NCBI GenBank assembly: GCA_025360495.1
Contig: JANYCC010000456.1
Location: 1 to 33,100 of the forward strand
From: Verrucomicrobiota bacterium
GTDB lineage: Bacteria; Verrucomicrobiota; Verrucomicrobiia; Limisphaerales; UBA9464
Direction: 5' to 3'
Length of the DNA: 33,100 nt
The notes under the pieces were generated by a model. It searched no databases. It was given only the letters and a program-made list of their open reading frames with translations, and had not been told where the DNA came from. Position numbers and translations under genes: made by a program. Below, piece after piece: positions 18,247-26,413 of the stretch (positions within the stretch are counted from its first letter, which is position 1; each line of letters opens with the position of its first letter).

Positions 18247-18492
18247 ATGCCCCTTTACGAGTACGAACTTTCGGATGGCAAGTGTGCCGCTTGCGGGGGG
18301 CGTTTCACCCTGCGCCGTCCGCTCTCCGCCCCCGAGCTTCGCCAATGTCCCGCCTGCCGACGCCCGGTCTGCAAGGTCTTCTCGAATTTCAACACCCCGC
18401 ACCTGACCAAACCCCTCTCGATTTCCGACGCCAAGAAGGCCGGTTTCACGGTTTTGAAACGGGTCAACAAGGGTGAGTACGAACGCCAGTGA
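18247..18492 (+). CDS. FmdB-type zinc-ribbon protein
   Basis: This 81-residue protein starts at ATG 18247. The ORF track extends it to 17998, but only the part from MPLYEYELSDGKCAACGGRF onward is protein-like. FmdB/CxxC-CxxC regulators begin M-P-x-Y-E-Y and then bind zinc through two CxxC pairs, here Cys13/Cys16 and Cys34/Cys37. The C-terminal half (KPLSISDAKKAGFTVLKRVNKGEYER) is an extension resembling other verrucomicrobial FmdB-like proteins. The family is linked loosely to transcriptional regulation, with little direct evidence. It lies 12 bases before a coiled-coil membrane protein gene and may be co-transcribed with it. Confidence 0.82.
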   Translation: MPLYEYELSDGKCAACGGRFTLRRPLSAPELRQCPACRRPVCKVFSNFNTPHLTKPLSISDAKKAGFTVLKRVNKGEYERQ

Positions 18493-18504
18493 CCCTCCCC
18501 GACC

Positions 18505-20442
18505 ATGAGCGAACTCCAGGCCCTCCGACAAACCCTTGATCACACCGCTTCCCGGGTCCGGTGGCTCCGCGCCTGGCAGGGGATGTGGCGCGGCCTGCTC
18601 GCCGGCGGACTGGTCTATCTGGCCGTCCTCACCGTTTATAAACTCGCCCCCATTCCCCGGTCGGCTGTCGATGGCTCGATTGCGGCGGGTGCGGTCGCCG
18701 TGTTGGCCGGGTTCGCCTGGGGTTGGACCCGGCGCATGTCCGCCGCCGATGCCGCGCGTTTCCTGGACCGTCGCGCGGGGCTCAAGGAACGCCTGAGCAC
18801 CGCCCTCGAGGTGGCGGCGGCCCCGAAGCAGGATCGTTGGTCCGAGTTGCTCCTGGCGGACGCGTCCGCCGCGGCGGGCACCGTCGATCCCCGCCGCGTG
18901 CTCCCGCTGGCGTTGCCCGGTTTCACCCGTTGGATCGTGATGCTGCTCGTCGTGGCCGCCGGGGTCGGGTTCGCACCGGAATACCGGACCAAGCCCCAGG
19001 TCCAGAAGCAGCAGGAATCGGCTGTGATCAAGGACGTCGGCCGCAACCTCGTGCAGGTGGCCAAGCGCGAGGTGGCGCAGCACAAACCCGCACTCGAGGA
19101 GACGCGCAAGGCCATCGAAGAGGTCAACCAACTCGGTGAGAAACTCCAGAGTGCCCGGTTGACCCGCGACGACGCCCTCAAGGATCTGGCCAAGTCCACC
19201 GAATCCCTCAAACAACAGACACTGGACCTGGCGAAAAACCCCTCGGTCCGCCGGCTGGAACAGGCCGCCCGGAATTCGGGCAGCAATCCCAACCAGACCC
19301 CCGAGGCACTCCAAAAACAGCTCGACAGCCTCCAGAAATCGCTGGGTGACAAGGAAGGGCGGCAGGACGCGATGAAGGATCTGAAGCAGGATTTGCAGAA
19401 GCTGCAGGAAGCGGCCAAGGGGATGGCCGACAAGGACGGCAAGGCTGGCGAACAGGCCCGGCAACAGATGGCCCAATCGCTCGCCGAGTTGTCCCGGAAG
19501 GCGGAGTCGATGGGAATCCCGATGGCCGACCTCAAGGATGCGGCGCAGGCCTTGCGCAAGGCCGACGTCGAACAGTTCCTCAAGGATTTGCAACTGAGCG
19601 AGCGCGACCTCGACAAGATGGCGGACATGGCCAAGACGCTCGCGCAGATGCAGCAGCAGGCGGACAAGATGGGCAAGGACCTGGCGGAGCAATTGCAGAA
19701 CGGACAGGCGGAGGCGGCGGTTGCGACCCTGCGCAAGATGATCGACCAGTTGAAGCAGGGGAACCTGACTCCGGAACAGCTCCGCAAGATCGCGCAGGAG
19801 GCCGGCAAAGCGTCGAAGGCCGGTGAACAGTACGGGAAAGTGGGGGATTTCCTCAAAAAAGCCGCCGGGCAATGTGAAGGCGGCGACAAAGAGGGAGGAG
19901 CCCAGAGCCTGGCCAGTGCCGAGAAGGAGTTGAACGACCTGCTGAAGCAATTGGGGGATGCCCAGTCCCTGATGGCTGCCATGGACGGCCTGCAGAAGGC
20001 CCAGATGTGCGTCGCCAACGGACAATGTTGGGGCCAGGGCAAAACGGGTCCGCCCCGCTCCGGTAACAAGCCGTCCAAGGGCGGCAAGGGCGTCGGTACG
20101 TGGTCCGACAACGATGCCTGGGCGATGCCCGACAGCATCCAGGACCTGTGGGACAACAGCGGGATCAACCGGCCGGACATGGCGGGTCGGGGCAACACCG
20201 ACCGGGATGCCTCGACCCCCGAAGGACTGACCCCGACCAAGATCAAGGGCCAGATGCAGCCGGGCGGACCGATGCCCAGCATCACGCTCCGCGGGGTCAG
20301 CATCAAGGGGGACAGCAAAGTCCAATTCACCGAGGCCGTCGCCGCCGCGCAATCGGATGCGCAGGCCGCCCTGAACCAGGAACAGGTGCCCAAAGCCTAC
20401 CGGAATTCGGTCCGTGATTATTTCGACGATCTGAAAAAGTGA
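18505..20442 (+). CDS. Membrane-anchored long coiled-coil protein (DUF4175-like)
   Basis: This 645-residue protein starts at ATG 18505. Two N-terminal hydrophobic segments lie near residues 28-46 and 55-75, with another near 138-156. The segment AARFLDRRAGLKERLSTALE between them is a pattern found in VWA/MoxR-operon membrane proteins of Planctomycetota and Verrucomicrobiota. Roughly residues 165-480 are almost entirely helical and charged, with heptad-rich Gln/Leu/Lys/Asp runs (KDLKQDLQKLQEAAKG), so a long periplasmic coiled coil is likely. The C-terminus is a Gly/Pro/Asn-rich linker, then a final conserved-looking PKAYRNSVRDYFDDLKK. That ending resembles the P-x-x-Y-R-x-x-V-x-x-Y-F tail of DUF4175-like proteins. 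No catalytic motif was seen. Function unknown. The MDR gene starts directly after its stop. Confidence 0.62.
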   Translation: MSELQALRQTLDHTASRVRWLRAWQGMWRGLLAGGLVYLAVLTVYKLAPIPRSAVDGSIAAGAVAVLAGFAWGWTRRMSAADAARFLDRRAGLKERLSTALEVAAAPKQDRWSELLLADASAAAGTVDPRRVLPLALPGFTRWIVMLLVVAAGVGFAPEYRTKPQVQKQQESAVIKDVGRNLVQVAKREVAQHKPALEETRKAIEEVNQLGEKLQSARLTRDDALKDLAKSTESLKQQTLDLAKNPSVRRLEQAARNSGSNPNQTPEALQKQLDSLQKSLGDKEGRQDAMKDLKQDLQKLQEAAKGMADKDGKAGEQARQQMAQSLAELSRKAESMGIPMADLKDAAQALRKADVEQFLKDLQLSERDLDKMADMAKTLAQMQQQADKMGKDLAEQLQNGQAEAAVATLRKMIDQLKQGNLTPEQLRKIAQEAGKASKAGEQYGKVGDFLKKAAGQCEGGDKEGGAQSLASAEKELNDLLKQLGDAQSLMAAMDGLQKAQMCVANGQCWGQGKTGPPRSGNKPSKGGKGVGTWSDNDAWAMPDSIQDLWDNSGINRPDMAGRGNTDRDASTPEGLTPTKIKGQMQPGGPMPSITLRGVSIKGDSKVQFTEAVAAAQSDAQAALNQEQVPKAYRNSVRDYFDDLKK

Positions 20443-21447
20443 ATGAAAGCCGTTGTTCTCCGTGGGATCCAAGACCTGGTCGTTGACACCGTGCCCCGCC
20501 CGTTCCCGGCTCCCGGGGAGGTGCTGGTCCGGTTGTATGCCGCCGCGCTGAACCATCGCGACGTCTGGATCCGGCAGGGTCAGTATGCGGGTTTGAAGTT
20601 CCCGATCATTCCCGGATCCGACGGGGCCGGGGTGGTCTGTGAGGTCGGGCCGGGTGTCGAGACCTCCTGGCTGGACCGTCCGGTGATCATCAACCCCTCC
20701 TTTGATTGGGGGCACGATCCGCGGGCGCAGGAGCCCCGGTTTTCGATTCTCGGATTGCCCCACGACGGGACACTCGCGGAATTCATCCGGGTGCCGGTGA
20801 CGCAGTTGGCTCCGAAGCCGACCAACCTTTCGTGGGTGGAAGCCGCCGCCTTGCCGCTGGCCGGCCTCACGGCGTTCCGGGCCGTGTTCACCCGCGCCCA
20901 ATTGCGGGCGCATGAAAAGGTCCTGGTTTCGGGCATTGGCGCCGGCACCGCGGTTTTCGCACTCCAATTCGCGGTGGCGGCCGGTGCCATGCCCTGCGTG
21001 ACCTCGAGTTCCGACGAGAAGCTCCGTCGGGCCCAGGAATTGGGTGCGAAGGCCGGCACCCTTTATATTCACGACGGTTGGGCCCGGGAATTCGGCCAAC
21101 ACCACGGCCCCTTCGACGTGATCGTTGACAGTGCGGGCGGTGCGGGTTTTGCCGATCTCGTTGAGCTTGCGGCGCCGGGAGGGCGGGTGGTCTTTTTTGG
21201 GGCAACCCGCGGTAACGTGCCCGATCTGCCGCTCCGGAAAGTCTTTTGGAAACAACTTTCCCTGCTCGGCTCCACCATGGGCAGCCCCGCCGATTTTCAA
21301 ATGATGACCGACTTCGTGGCCCGCCATGCCATCCGACCGGTCGTGGGTTCCGTGTTTCCGATCGAAGCGGCCGCCGAGGCGTTCAGCCTGATGGAACGTG
21401 GCGGGCAGTTCGGGAAGATCGTCGTCCAGATCAGTCCCGAGGTCTGA
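20443..21447 (+). CDS. MDR-superfamily oxidoreductase (quinone-reductase/alcohol dehydrogenase-like)
   Basis: This 334-residue protein starts at ATG 20443, immediately after the preceding stop, so translation is probably coupled. The N-terminal GroES-like domain shows PAPGEVLVRLYAAALNHRDV and IIPGSDGAGVVCEVG. The nucleotide-binding domain has VLVSGIGAGTAVFALQFA, the usual dinucleotide-binding motif, then DVIVDSAGG and GGRVVFFGAT. The four-Cys structural zinc loop of classical alcohol dehydrogenases is absent. His38 in NHRDV is at the usual position but no zinc-binding Cys accompanies it. This points to an NADPH-dependent, zinc-independent reductase of the quinone/enoyl type. Its substrate is unknown, and the neighbours give no clue. 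Length is normal for the family. Confidence 0.85.
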   Translation: MKAVVLRGIQDLVVDTVPRPFPAPGEVLVRLYAAALNHRDVWIRQGQYAGLKFPIIPGSDGAGVVCEVGPGVETSWLDRPVIINPSFDWGHDPRAQEPRFSILGLPHDGTLAEFIRVPVTQLAPKPTNLSWVEAAALPLAGLTAFRAVFTRAQLRAHEKVLVSGIGAGTAVFALQFAVAAGAMPCVTSSSDEKLRRAQELGAKAGTLYIHDGWAREFGQHHGPFDVIVDSAGGAGFADLVELAAPGGRVVFFGATRGNVPDLPLRKVFWKQLSLLGSTMGSPADFQMMTDFVARHAIRPVVGSVFPIEAAAEAFSLMERGGQFGKIVVQISPEV

Positions 21448-21472
21448 CCTCCACTCCCTGCCCGGGCTCCGC

Positions 21473-22411
21473 TCAATAGGTCGCCCGCACCCGGTAGAAG
21501 CGGTCCGAATCCGCCACCGGATCCACCACCACCCCCGCCGTCAGATCCGCGGGCGGCACATTGGACAACACCTGCCATTGCGGCGGGAAGGTGGTGGTGA
21601 ACTCGACAATGTTGGTCCGACCCGCCAGCGGCGCCCAATGGATCTCCGCCCTGCCGTCGGCCCGGTGATCCACCCGCACCTGAAGCAGGGAGATGTCCAC
21701 GTAGACCAGGTCGGAAAAGGAGATGAAAAACCCGCCCGTGGAATTGGTTTGCAGCTGGTACACGGGCAGTTCGTTGAACACCGATCCACCGTTGACGATG
21801 ATATTGTGGTTCGTCGGCGGCCCGGCCGTGAACGAATTCCAACGGGCCAGGGTGTCCGTTCCGGAAACCGCCCGTCCGAACACCGTGAAGCCACCGGAAT
21901 TGTTCGTGTCGTCCAGGGACTTGTTGTCCTTCAGGTTGAAAAAGAATTCGCTCGTCGCCGAGTTGGGATCGGAAGTCTTGGCCATCGCGATCGTCCCGGC
22001 GACATTCGAAAGAAACGGCCCGACCCCGTACTCGTTGGTGATCGCCGCCCGCACCGGAAAAGTCACCACGCGGGAATTGGTCGCGCCCCGGTTCGTGATC
22101 CCGTAGCCCCCGCCTTGGATCACGAAATTGTTCACCGCCCGGTGGAAGAAACCGTCCCTATAGGTGCCGTCCACCACGTAACGCAGGAAATTGTCCACGG
22201 TGACCGGCTTTTCCTGGTCATATAATTCGACATCGACGTCCCCCATGGCGGAACGGAATTGCACGATGGTGCCGGCGTGGACGAACCCAAAGGAGACCCC
22301 GAAGAGGAGCCCGAAGAAGAGCGCGAGGGCGCGGCTGAGACCTTGAACGGTGGGACCGCCGGGGAACGGATTGAAGGGGAGCCGGGAAAGGACTTTCCGG
22401 AATGATCTCAT
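21473..22411 (-). CDS. Secreted cyclophilin-type peptidyl-prolyl isomerase with C-terminal module
   Basis: This is a 312-residue minus-strand gene. A long N-region and a hydrophobic stretch (LALFFGLLFGVSFGFVHA) form a signal peptide or anchor. The cyclophilin domain covers about residues 47-205, with GDVDVELYDQEKPVTVDNFL, GFFHRAVNNFVIQGGGY and AMAKTSDPNSATSEFFFNL. These contain the active-site FHR and the F-x-x-Q-GG motif. The enzyme would isomerise prolyl bonds of exported proteins in the periplasm or outside. An additional tail of about 70 residues ends DSDRFYRVRATY, and resembles the tails of the subtilase and kelch proteins in this window. The start ATG overlaps the stop of the inositol-phosphatase gene by four bases (ATGA), so it is the downstream gene of a coupled pair. 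Confidence 0.9.
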   Translation of the reverse strand: MRSFRKVLSRLPFNPFPGGPTVQGLSRALALFFGLLFGVSFGFVHAGTIVQFRSAMGDVDVELYDQEKPVTVDNFLRYVVDGTYRDGFFHRAVNNFVIQGGGYGITNRGATNSRVVTFPVRAAITNEYGVGPFLSNVAGTIAMAKTSDPNSATSEFFFNLKDNKSLDDTNNSGGFTVFGRAVSGTDTLARWNSFTAGPPTNHNIIVNGGSVFNELPVYQLQTNSTGGFFISFSDLVYVDISLLQVRVDHRADGRAEIHWAPLAGRTNIVEFTTTFPPQWQVLSNVPPADLTAGVVVDPVADSDRFYRVRATY

Positions 22412-23241
22412 GGTTTGTAAAGGGGAGTCGGACCCATGCCGCGCTTCAGTCCGGCCCGCACGGCCCGGCGAAGTTCACGGTCAATATGCCCATTGTTGCA
22501 AACGAGGGAAAACTGGAATTCCTCACCCGTGGGTTTGGGTTCGAACACGCCGCCGGCACATTCGACGATCAACCCGCCGGCGGCGATGTCCCACAACCGG
22601 ATCCCGGCCTCGACATAACCGTCGAAACGCCCGTCGGCCACGTAGGTCAACGCCAGCGCCGCCGCCCCCATCAGCCGGATCTTGCGCACGCGATGCACCA
22701 GTTCGTTGAACACCGGCAGCATGTGGTCGAGTGACGCCGTGCTCTTGGCGAAGCCCAGGGAAACAATCGATTCGTCGAGGCGGAGCCGGCGGCTGACATG
22801 GATGCGTCGGCCATTGAGGAGCGCGGGCCGTCCGGCAATCGCCGTCCACAACTCGTCCATGAACGGATCGAGGACCACCCCCACGCGGGTGTGGAACCCG
22901 GTGCCGTCCTGCACCTGCAACGCGATGCTCACGCAGGCATGGGGAATCCCGTGGGCATAATTCACCGTCCCATCGATCGGATCCACCACCCAACGGGCCT
23001 CGGCACCTTTCACGCGCTCGTCAATGCCCTCCTCACCGAGGACCGGAATGTCCGGGAAATCCTTGGCCAACGTCCGGGTGATCAGCCGCTGGCAACGGAC
23101 GTCGAGGTCGAGCTTGATGTCATGGTGGCAGGCTTCGCTGACCTTCTTGGTGCGGCGCAGGTGCCGGCGCATCAGGTCGCCGGCCGCGCGGGCGGCGGCC
23201 ATGGCAGAGCCTTGTGCGGCGATCAGACGGGAGGAATTCAT
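22408..23241 (-). CDS. Inositol-monophosphatase-family phosphatase
   Basis: This is a 277-residue protein. Motifs of the Mg2+-dependent, Li+-sensitive family are in order: Glu70-Glu71 in GEEG, Asp87 and Asp90 in WVVDPIDGTVNYAHG, and the C-terminal IRLWDIAAGGLIVECAGG, which supplies the third metal-binding Asp. The N-terminal KLDLDVRCQRLI replaces the more common D-x-VT-x-x-D pattern, a variation seen in some members. Likely substrates are inositol or other sugar monophosphates, or phosphonucleotides; sequence alone does not decide. Its stop overlaps the start of the cyclophilin gene by four bases. The upstream gene (antiporter) ends 53 bases before, on the same strand. Confidence 0.9.
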   Translation of the reverse strand: MNSSRLIAAQGSAMAAARAAGDLMRRHLRRTKKVSEACHHDIKLDLDVRCQRLITRTLAKDFPDIPVLGEEGIDERVKGAEARWVVDPIDGTVNYAHGIPHACVSIALQVQDGTGFHTRVGVVLDPFMDELWTAIAGRPALLNGRRIHVSRRLRLDESIVSLGFAKSTASLDHMLPVFNELVHRVRKIRLMGAAALALTYVADGRFDGYVEAGIRLWDIAAGGLIVECAGGVFEPKPTGEEFQFSLVCNNGHIDRELRRAVRAGLKRGMGPTPLYKP

Positions 23242-23294
23242 GGCTTCGACGGCGGATACTCTAGGGTTCGGACGGCAAAGCCCAAGCCCGCAAA

Positions 23295-25040
23295 TCAGGG
23301 GAGGACTTCCCGACGATCCTTGAGCCGGGTCATCAAGTCCTCCCGCAGGTCATCCAAGAGGCCCTGCTCGGCGGCCCGCACCGCTTCCATGAGGTCGCGT
23401 CCCTCGTGCAGGCGGCCCAGGCACACATAACTGGCGCCGGCCGCGACCAGATGCCGGGCGGTCTCCAGCACCTCTGCCGGCGCGATGATCCGCGCGGTCG
23501 GGTTGAGCTCGCGCAGGCTGCGCACCAGACGCTCGTTGGTGATGCCCTTGAGCAGGCTGTCCGGGACCGTGCAGACCAACACCTCCGCCTGCGCCACCCC
23601 GGCATGGACCAACGTGTCCCGCTGGCTGATGTCCCCATAGATCACCGGGATCCCGCGTTTCTTGAGTTCGCGATGCACGACCGGGTTGAAATCAACCACG
23701 GCCACCTGTTTGAGCAGGTCGGGCGCGTGTTCCTCCAATTCCTCCAGCAACGAACTGGCCGCGCGAAAGAATCCGAGCAACAGGATCTTCGAACCACCGT
23801 GACCATGGCCGCCGGCTCCCGATCCCGTCGCTCCCAGGGCTGGATGCGATTGGTCCAGGTCGCGAAGGCCGAGCCGTTTCAACTGCGGGATCAGCCAACG
23901 GGTCAGGCTGTCAGAGCGGGCCATGCCGAAAGTGGACAGGGTGGCGAGGATGACGAACGAGAGGGAGACGAGGTCCTTGGCGAGCGGCCCGACCTGGTGG
24001 AATTTGTCGGAGGCGCCGAGTTCGAGCAGGACCAGGGAAAACTCGGAGATCTGGGCGAGGTTGATGGCGGGCAGCAGGCTGGCGCGCAATCCCGAGCCCA
24101 ACCGGTAGAGCGGGGTGAAGGTGGTGGCAAAACGGCTCGCGACCGTGAACACCCCGAACACCAGCGCCCAGAGGAACACGATGAGATCCGGGCGATGGAT
24201 CTTCATGCCGAGCCCCACGAAGAAGAGCGTCACGAAAAAATCCCGCAGGCTGGTCACCTTGGCGGTCACGTCCAGGGCATAGGGGAATGTCGAAAGCGCC
24301 ACGCCCGCGACCAAGGCCCCCATTTCGCGGGAGAGTTGCAGGCGTTCCCCAAATTCACCGACCAGGAAACACCAGCCGATCGCACCGACCAGCACCAGTT
24401 CGGGAAGCCGGGCGATCTTGTGGAAGAAGGGTGGCAGGACGTATTTGCTCACCAACATCGCGGTGCCCACCAGGACGAACACCCGGAGCAGCGAGCCGAC
24501 GAGCATGGAGACGTCGAGCTCGTTCAGGTTGGGTTGGATGGCCAGGAACAGGATCGCGAACAGATCCTGCAGAACCAGGATGCCCAAGGTCACCCGGCCG
24601 GGCAGGGTGTCGAGTTCCCGCTTGTCATACAGGACCTTGACGATGATGACGGTGCTGCTCAGGGCCGCCGCCGCCCCGAGGTACAGGGCGTCCCAATTCC
24701 CGCCGCCCAACTTGAACCCCAGCAGGCGGAAGAACACCGTGCCCAGCGCGAATCCCCCAATGATCTGGGCCGCCGCCGTCACCGTGATCGCCTTGCCCGC
24801 GCTCACGATTTTCTTCAGGTCGATTTCCAACCCGATCATGAACAGCAGAAAGATCAGCCCCAGTTCCGAGATGGTGGCGATGGATTCCTGGTTGGTCACC
24901 CAGCCCAACACCGACGGCCCGAGCAGGAAGCCGGCGGCCAGATAGGCGAGGATGATCGGTTGGCGGGCCAGTTGTGAGGCCACACCCAGCAGCCATGCGG
25001 CGGCGAGGCAGAGGGCGATATCGCGGAGGAGATCGTGCAC
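23295..25040 (-). CDS. CPA2-family cation/proton antiporter with C-terminal TrkA-N-like domain
   Basis: This 581-residue protein starts at ATG 25040. Around 12 hydrophobic segments fill residues 1-395, including QPIILAYLAAGFLLGPSVLG, FMIGLEIDLKKI and AALSSTVIIVKVL. These fit the KefB/KefC-like Na+/H+ exchanger fold, where a transmembrane acidic residue in the LQDLFA helix is conserved. A His/Gly-rich linker (GAGGHGHGG) leads to a TrkA-N/RCK-like Rossmann domain from about residue 417. Its first strand reads KILLLGFFRAASSLLEEL, where G-x-G-x-x-G is normally found; later strands (VAVVDFNP, VIYGDISQRDTL, VLVCTVPD) look typical. Substrate is probably K+ or Na+ in exchange for protons. The gene diverges from the histidine kinase; 106 bases separate them. 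Confidence 0.9.
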   Translation of the reverse strand: MHDLLRDIALCLAAAWLLGVASQLARQPIILAYLAAGFLLGPSVLGWVTNQESIATISELGLIFLLFMIGLEIDLKKIVSAGKAITVTAAAQIIGGFALGTVFFRLLGFKLGGGNWDALYLGAAAALSSTVIIVKVLYDKRELDTLPGRVTLGILVLQDLFAILFLAIQPNLNELDVSMLVGSLLRVFVLVGTAMLVSKYVLPPFFHKIARLPELVLVGAIGWCFLVGEFGERLQLSREMGALVAGVALSTFPYALDVTAKVTSLRDFFVTLFFVGLGMKIHRPDLIVFLWALVFGVFTVASRFATTFTPLYRLGSGLRASLLPAINLAQISEFSLVLLELGASDKFHQVGPLAKDLVSLSFVILATLSTFGMARSDSLTRWLIPQLKRLGLRDLDQSHPALGATGSGAGGHGHGGSKILLLGFFRAASSLLEELEEHAPDLLKQVAVVDFNPVVHRELKKRGIPVIYGDISQRDTLVHAGVAQAEVLVCTVPDSLLKGITNERLVRSLRELNPTARIIAPAEVLETARHLVAAGASYVCLGRLHEGRDLMEAVRAAEQGLLDDLREDLMTRLKDRREVLP

Positions 25041-25058
25041 GGATGGGTTCGGAAACCC

Positions 25059-25125
25059 GGGTCAGTCTGGCGTGCCGCACCAAACCGGGTCAACCGACAG
25101 GTCGCGAAACTTCCCCGCGTGACCC
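25059..25125 (+). promoter_or_regulatory. GGGTCA half-sites in the antiporter/kinase divergent promoter region
   Basis: GGGTCA occurs at 25059-25064 and 25087-25092, and its reverse complement TGACCC at 25120-25125, all in the 106-base gap between divergent genes. The second and third copies face each other with 27 bases between. A GGGTT-cgga-AACCC hairpin (25045-25058) lies immediately before the antiporter start. The arrangement suggests a shared operator, but no -35/-10 elements are clear and the half-site is short. Confidence 0.35.
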
Positions 25126-25146
25126 GTTGCTGACAGAGTCGCGGCC

Positions 25147-26232
25147 ATGGCCGACCAGCGAACGTTGCGGAACCTCGGATGGCAGGTGCCGGCCTATGTG
25201 GGGCTTTGGACGTTGGTGGGACTGGCCTTCGCGGGGCAGCATTACCTGACGTCGGCGAAGGTGGGCGCACCAGTGGGGTGGGGCGGGGCGGTCGCCGGGG
25301 CGCTCGCCGACTGGTATGGGTTCGGCCTTCTGGCCTTGCCGGCCGCGGCCCTGGCCTCGCGTTTCAACCTGGGCGGACGTCACTGGCGCTTGCGACTCGC
25401 GGTGCATGGGGTGGCCGGGACCTTGTTCTCCCTGCTCTGGATTCTCGGGCGTTCGGTGTTGGCGCAGGTGTCCGGGCCGCTGTTGGGCACCGAGAAACCG
25501 TTCAGCGAAGTGCTCCGTTACGTGTTGGTGGCCACGTTCTTCTTCAACATGCTGGTGTATTGGGTGGTGGTGACCGGAGCCCATGCCCTGGCGTATTACC
25601 GGAGCTTCCGCGAACGGGAACGTCGCGTCCTGGAACTCGAGGCCCGCCTCACCGCCGCCCGTCTGCATGCCCTCCAGATGCAGCTCAATCCCCACTTCCT
25701 GTTCAACGCCCTCAATGGCATCAGCACCCTCATGTATCGCGATGTCGATGCCGCGGACTCGATGCTGGTGAAACTCGCCGAACTGTTGCGCCATGCCCTC
25801 GACCGGTCCCAGCAACAGACCGTTCCCCTGCGGGAGGAACTCGCGTTTCTCGACCGTTACCTGGCCTTGGAACAGATGCGGTTCAGCGATCGCCTGGAGA
25901 TCCGCCGCGAGATCGATCCCGGGACCCTTTCGGCCTCCGTCCCCAACCTGATCCTGCAACCATTGGTCGAAAACGCCATCAAACACGGGCTGGAACCGCA
26001 GTCCCGTCCCGGCCTGATCACCCTGCGGGCGTCGCGGCCGGCACCGGGAAGGCTGCGGTTGGAGATCGAGGACAATGGGCGCGGTCTGCCGACGGAATCC
26101 CCCGCGCGGATCGGCATCGGCACGGCCAATTGTCGGGCGCGCCTGGTCCAATTATATGGCCGGGCAGCCACTTTCGAATTGGAACCGGGCGGGGCGGGCG
26201 GGGTCCGTGCGGTGATGGAAATCCCGGGCTGA
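25147..26232 (+). CDS. LytS/YehU-type sensor histidine kinase
   Basis: This 361-residue protein starts at ATG 25147. Four hydrophobic segments in the first 145 residues form the membrane domain, and a short coiled coil (ERERRVLELEARLTAARLHA) connects to the kinase. The His_kinase motif LQMQLNPHFLFNALNGIS carries the phospho-accepting His183. The ATPase domain has LVENAIKHGLE (Asn276), DNGRGL and IGIGTANCRARL. This is the LytS family layout, whose partner is usually a LytTR-domain response regulator encoded next door. None is present here: downstream are only gene remnants, then genes on the other strand. The regulator may be elsewhere or lost. The signal it senses is unknown. The start is backed by the fit of the first hydrophobic segment, though no Shine-Dalgarno is visible. 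Confidence 0.92.
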   Translation: MADQRTLRNLGWQVPAYVGLWTLVGLAFAGQHYLTSAKVGAPVGWGGAVAGALADWYGFGLLALPAAALASRFNLGGRHWRLRLAVHGVAGTLFSLLWILGRSVLAQVSGPLLGTEKPFSEVLRYVLVATFFFNMLVYWVVVTGAHALAYYRSFRERERRVLELEARLTAARLHALQMQLNPHFLFNALNGISTLMYRDVDAADSMLVKLAELLRHALDRSQQQTVPLREELAFLDRYLALEQMRFSDRLEIRREIDPGTLSASVPNLILQPLVENAIKHGLEPQSRPGLITLRASRPAPGRLRLEIEDNGRGLPTESPARIGIGTANCRARLVQLYGRAATFELEPGGAGGVRAVMEIPG

Positions 26233-26412
26233 TCGGGTGCTCCGTTGAGCCTCTCCGCGCTGGTGCGGATGAAACTCACTTCGTTCCGAGACAAGGACCG
26301 GACCCATCTTCGGGACCTGCTGGAACTCGGGTTGGTCGACGCCGGGTGGCTCGAGGTCCTGCCCGGGGAACTGCGTCCCCGGTTGCGCCAGTTGCTGGAG
26401 AACCCGGAATAA
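26233..26412 (+). pseudogene. C-terminal remnant of a nucleotidyltransferase-like protein
   Basis: Right after the kinase stop, and in the same frame, the sequence encodes LSLSALVRMKLTSFRDKDRT followed by HLRDLLELGLVDAGW and LPGELRPRLRQLLENPE, then TAA at 26410. The ORF track omits it because it is too short. The pattern M-K-L-x-x-x-R-x-K-D-x-x-H-L-x-D-L/M is typical of the C-terminus of nucleotidyltransferase/AbiEii-like or DUF6036-type proteins, often antitoxin-like components. The N-terminal catalytic part is missing. An ATG at 26269 could give a 47-residue peptide, but nothing suggests it is functional. I read it as debris left by a deletion or recombination. Confidence 0.55.
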
Positions 26413-26413
26413 G

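Noticed and set aside
17968-21327. 1119-residue minus-strand ORF
   Set aside because: It is antisense to three well-supported genes, and its residues are low-complexity Gly/Arg/His/Leu typical of GC-rich shadow frames. No domain is visible.
21439-21451. GAGGTC-t-GACCTC palindrome as a terminator between convergent genes
   Set aside because: The one-base loop cannot form a stable hairpin, no T-run follows, and it spans the stop codon; probably chance.
23406-24977. 523-residue plus-strand ORF
   Set aside because: Antisense to the CPA2 antiporter, whose membrane segments are unmistakable; the shadow is hydrophilic and repetitive in Gln/Glu/His.
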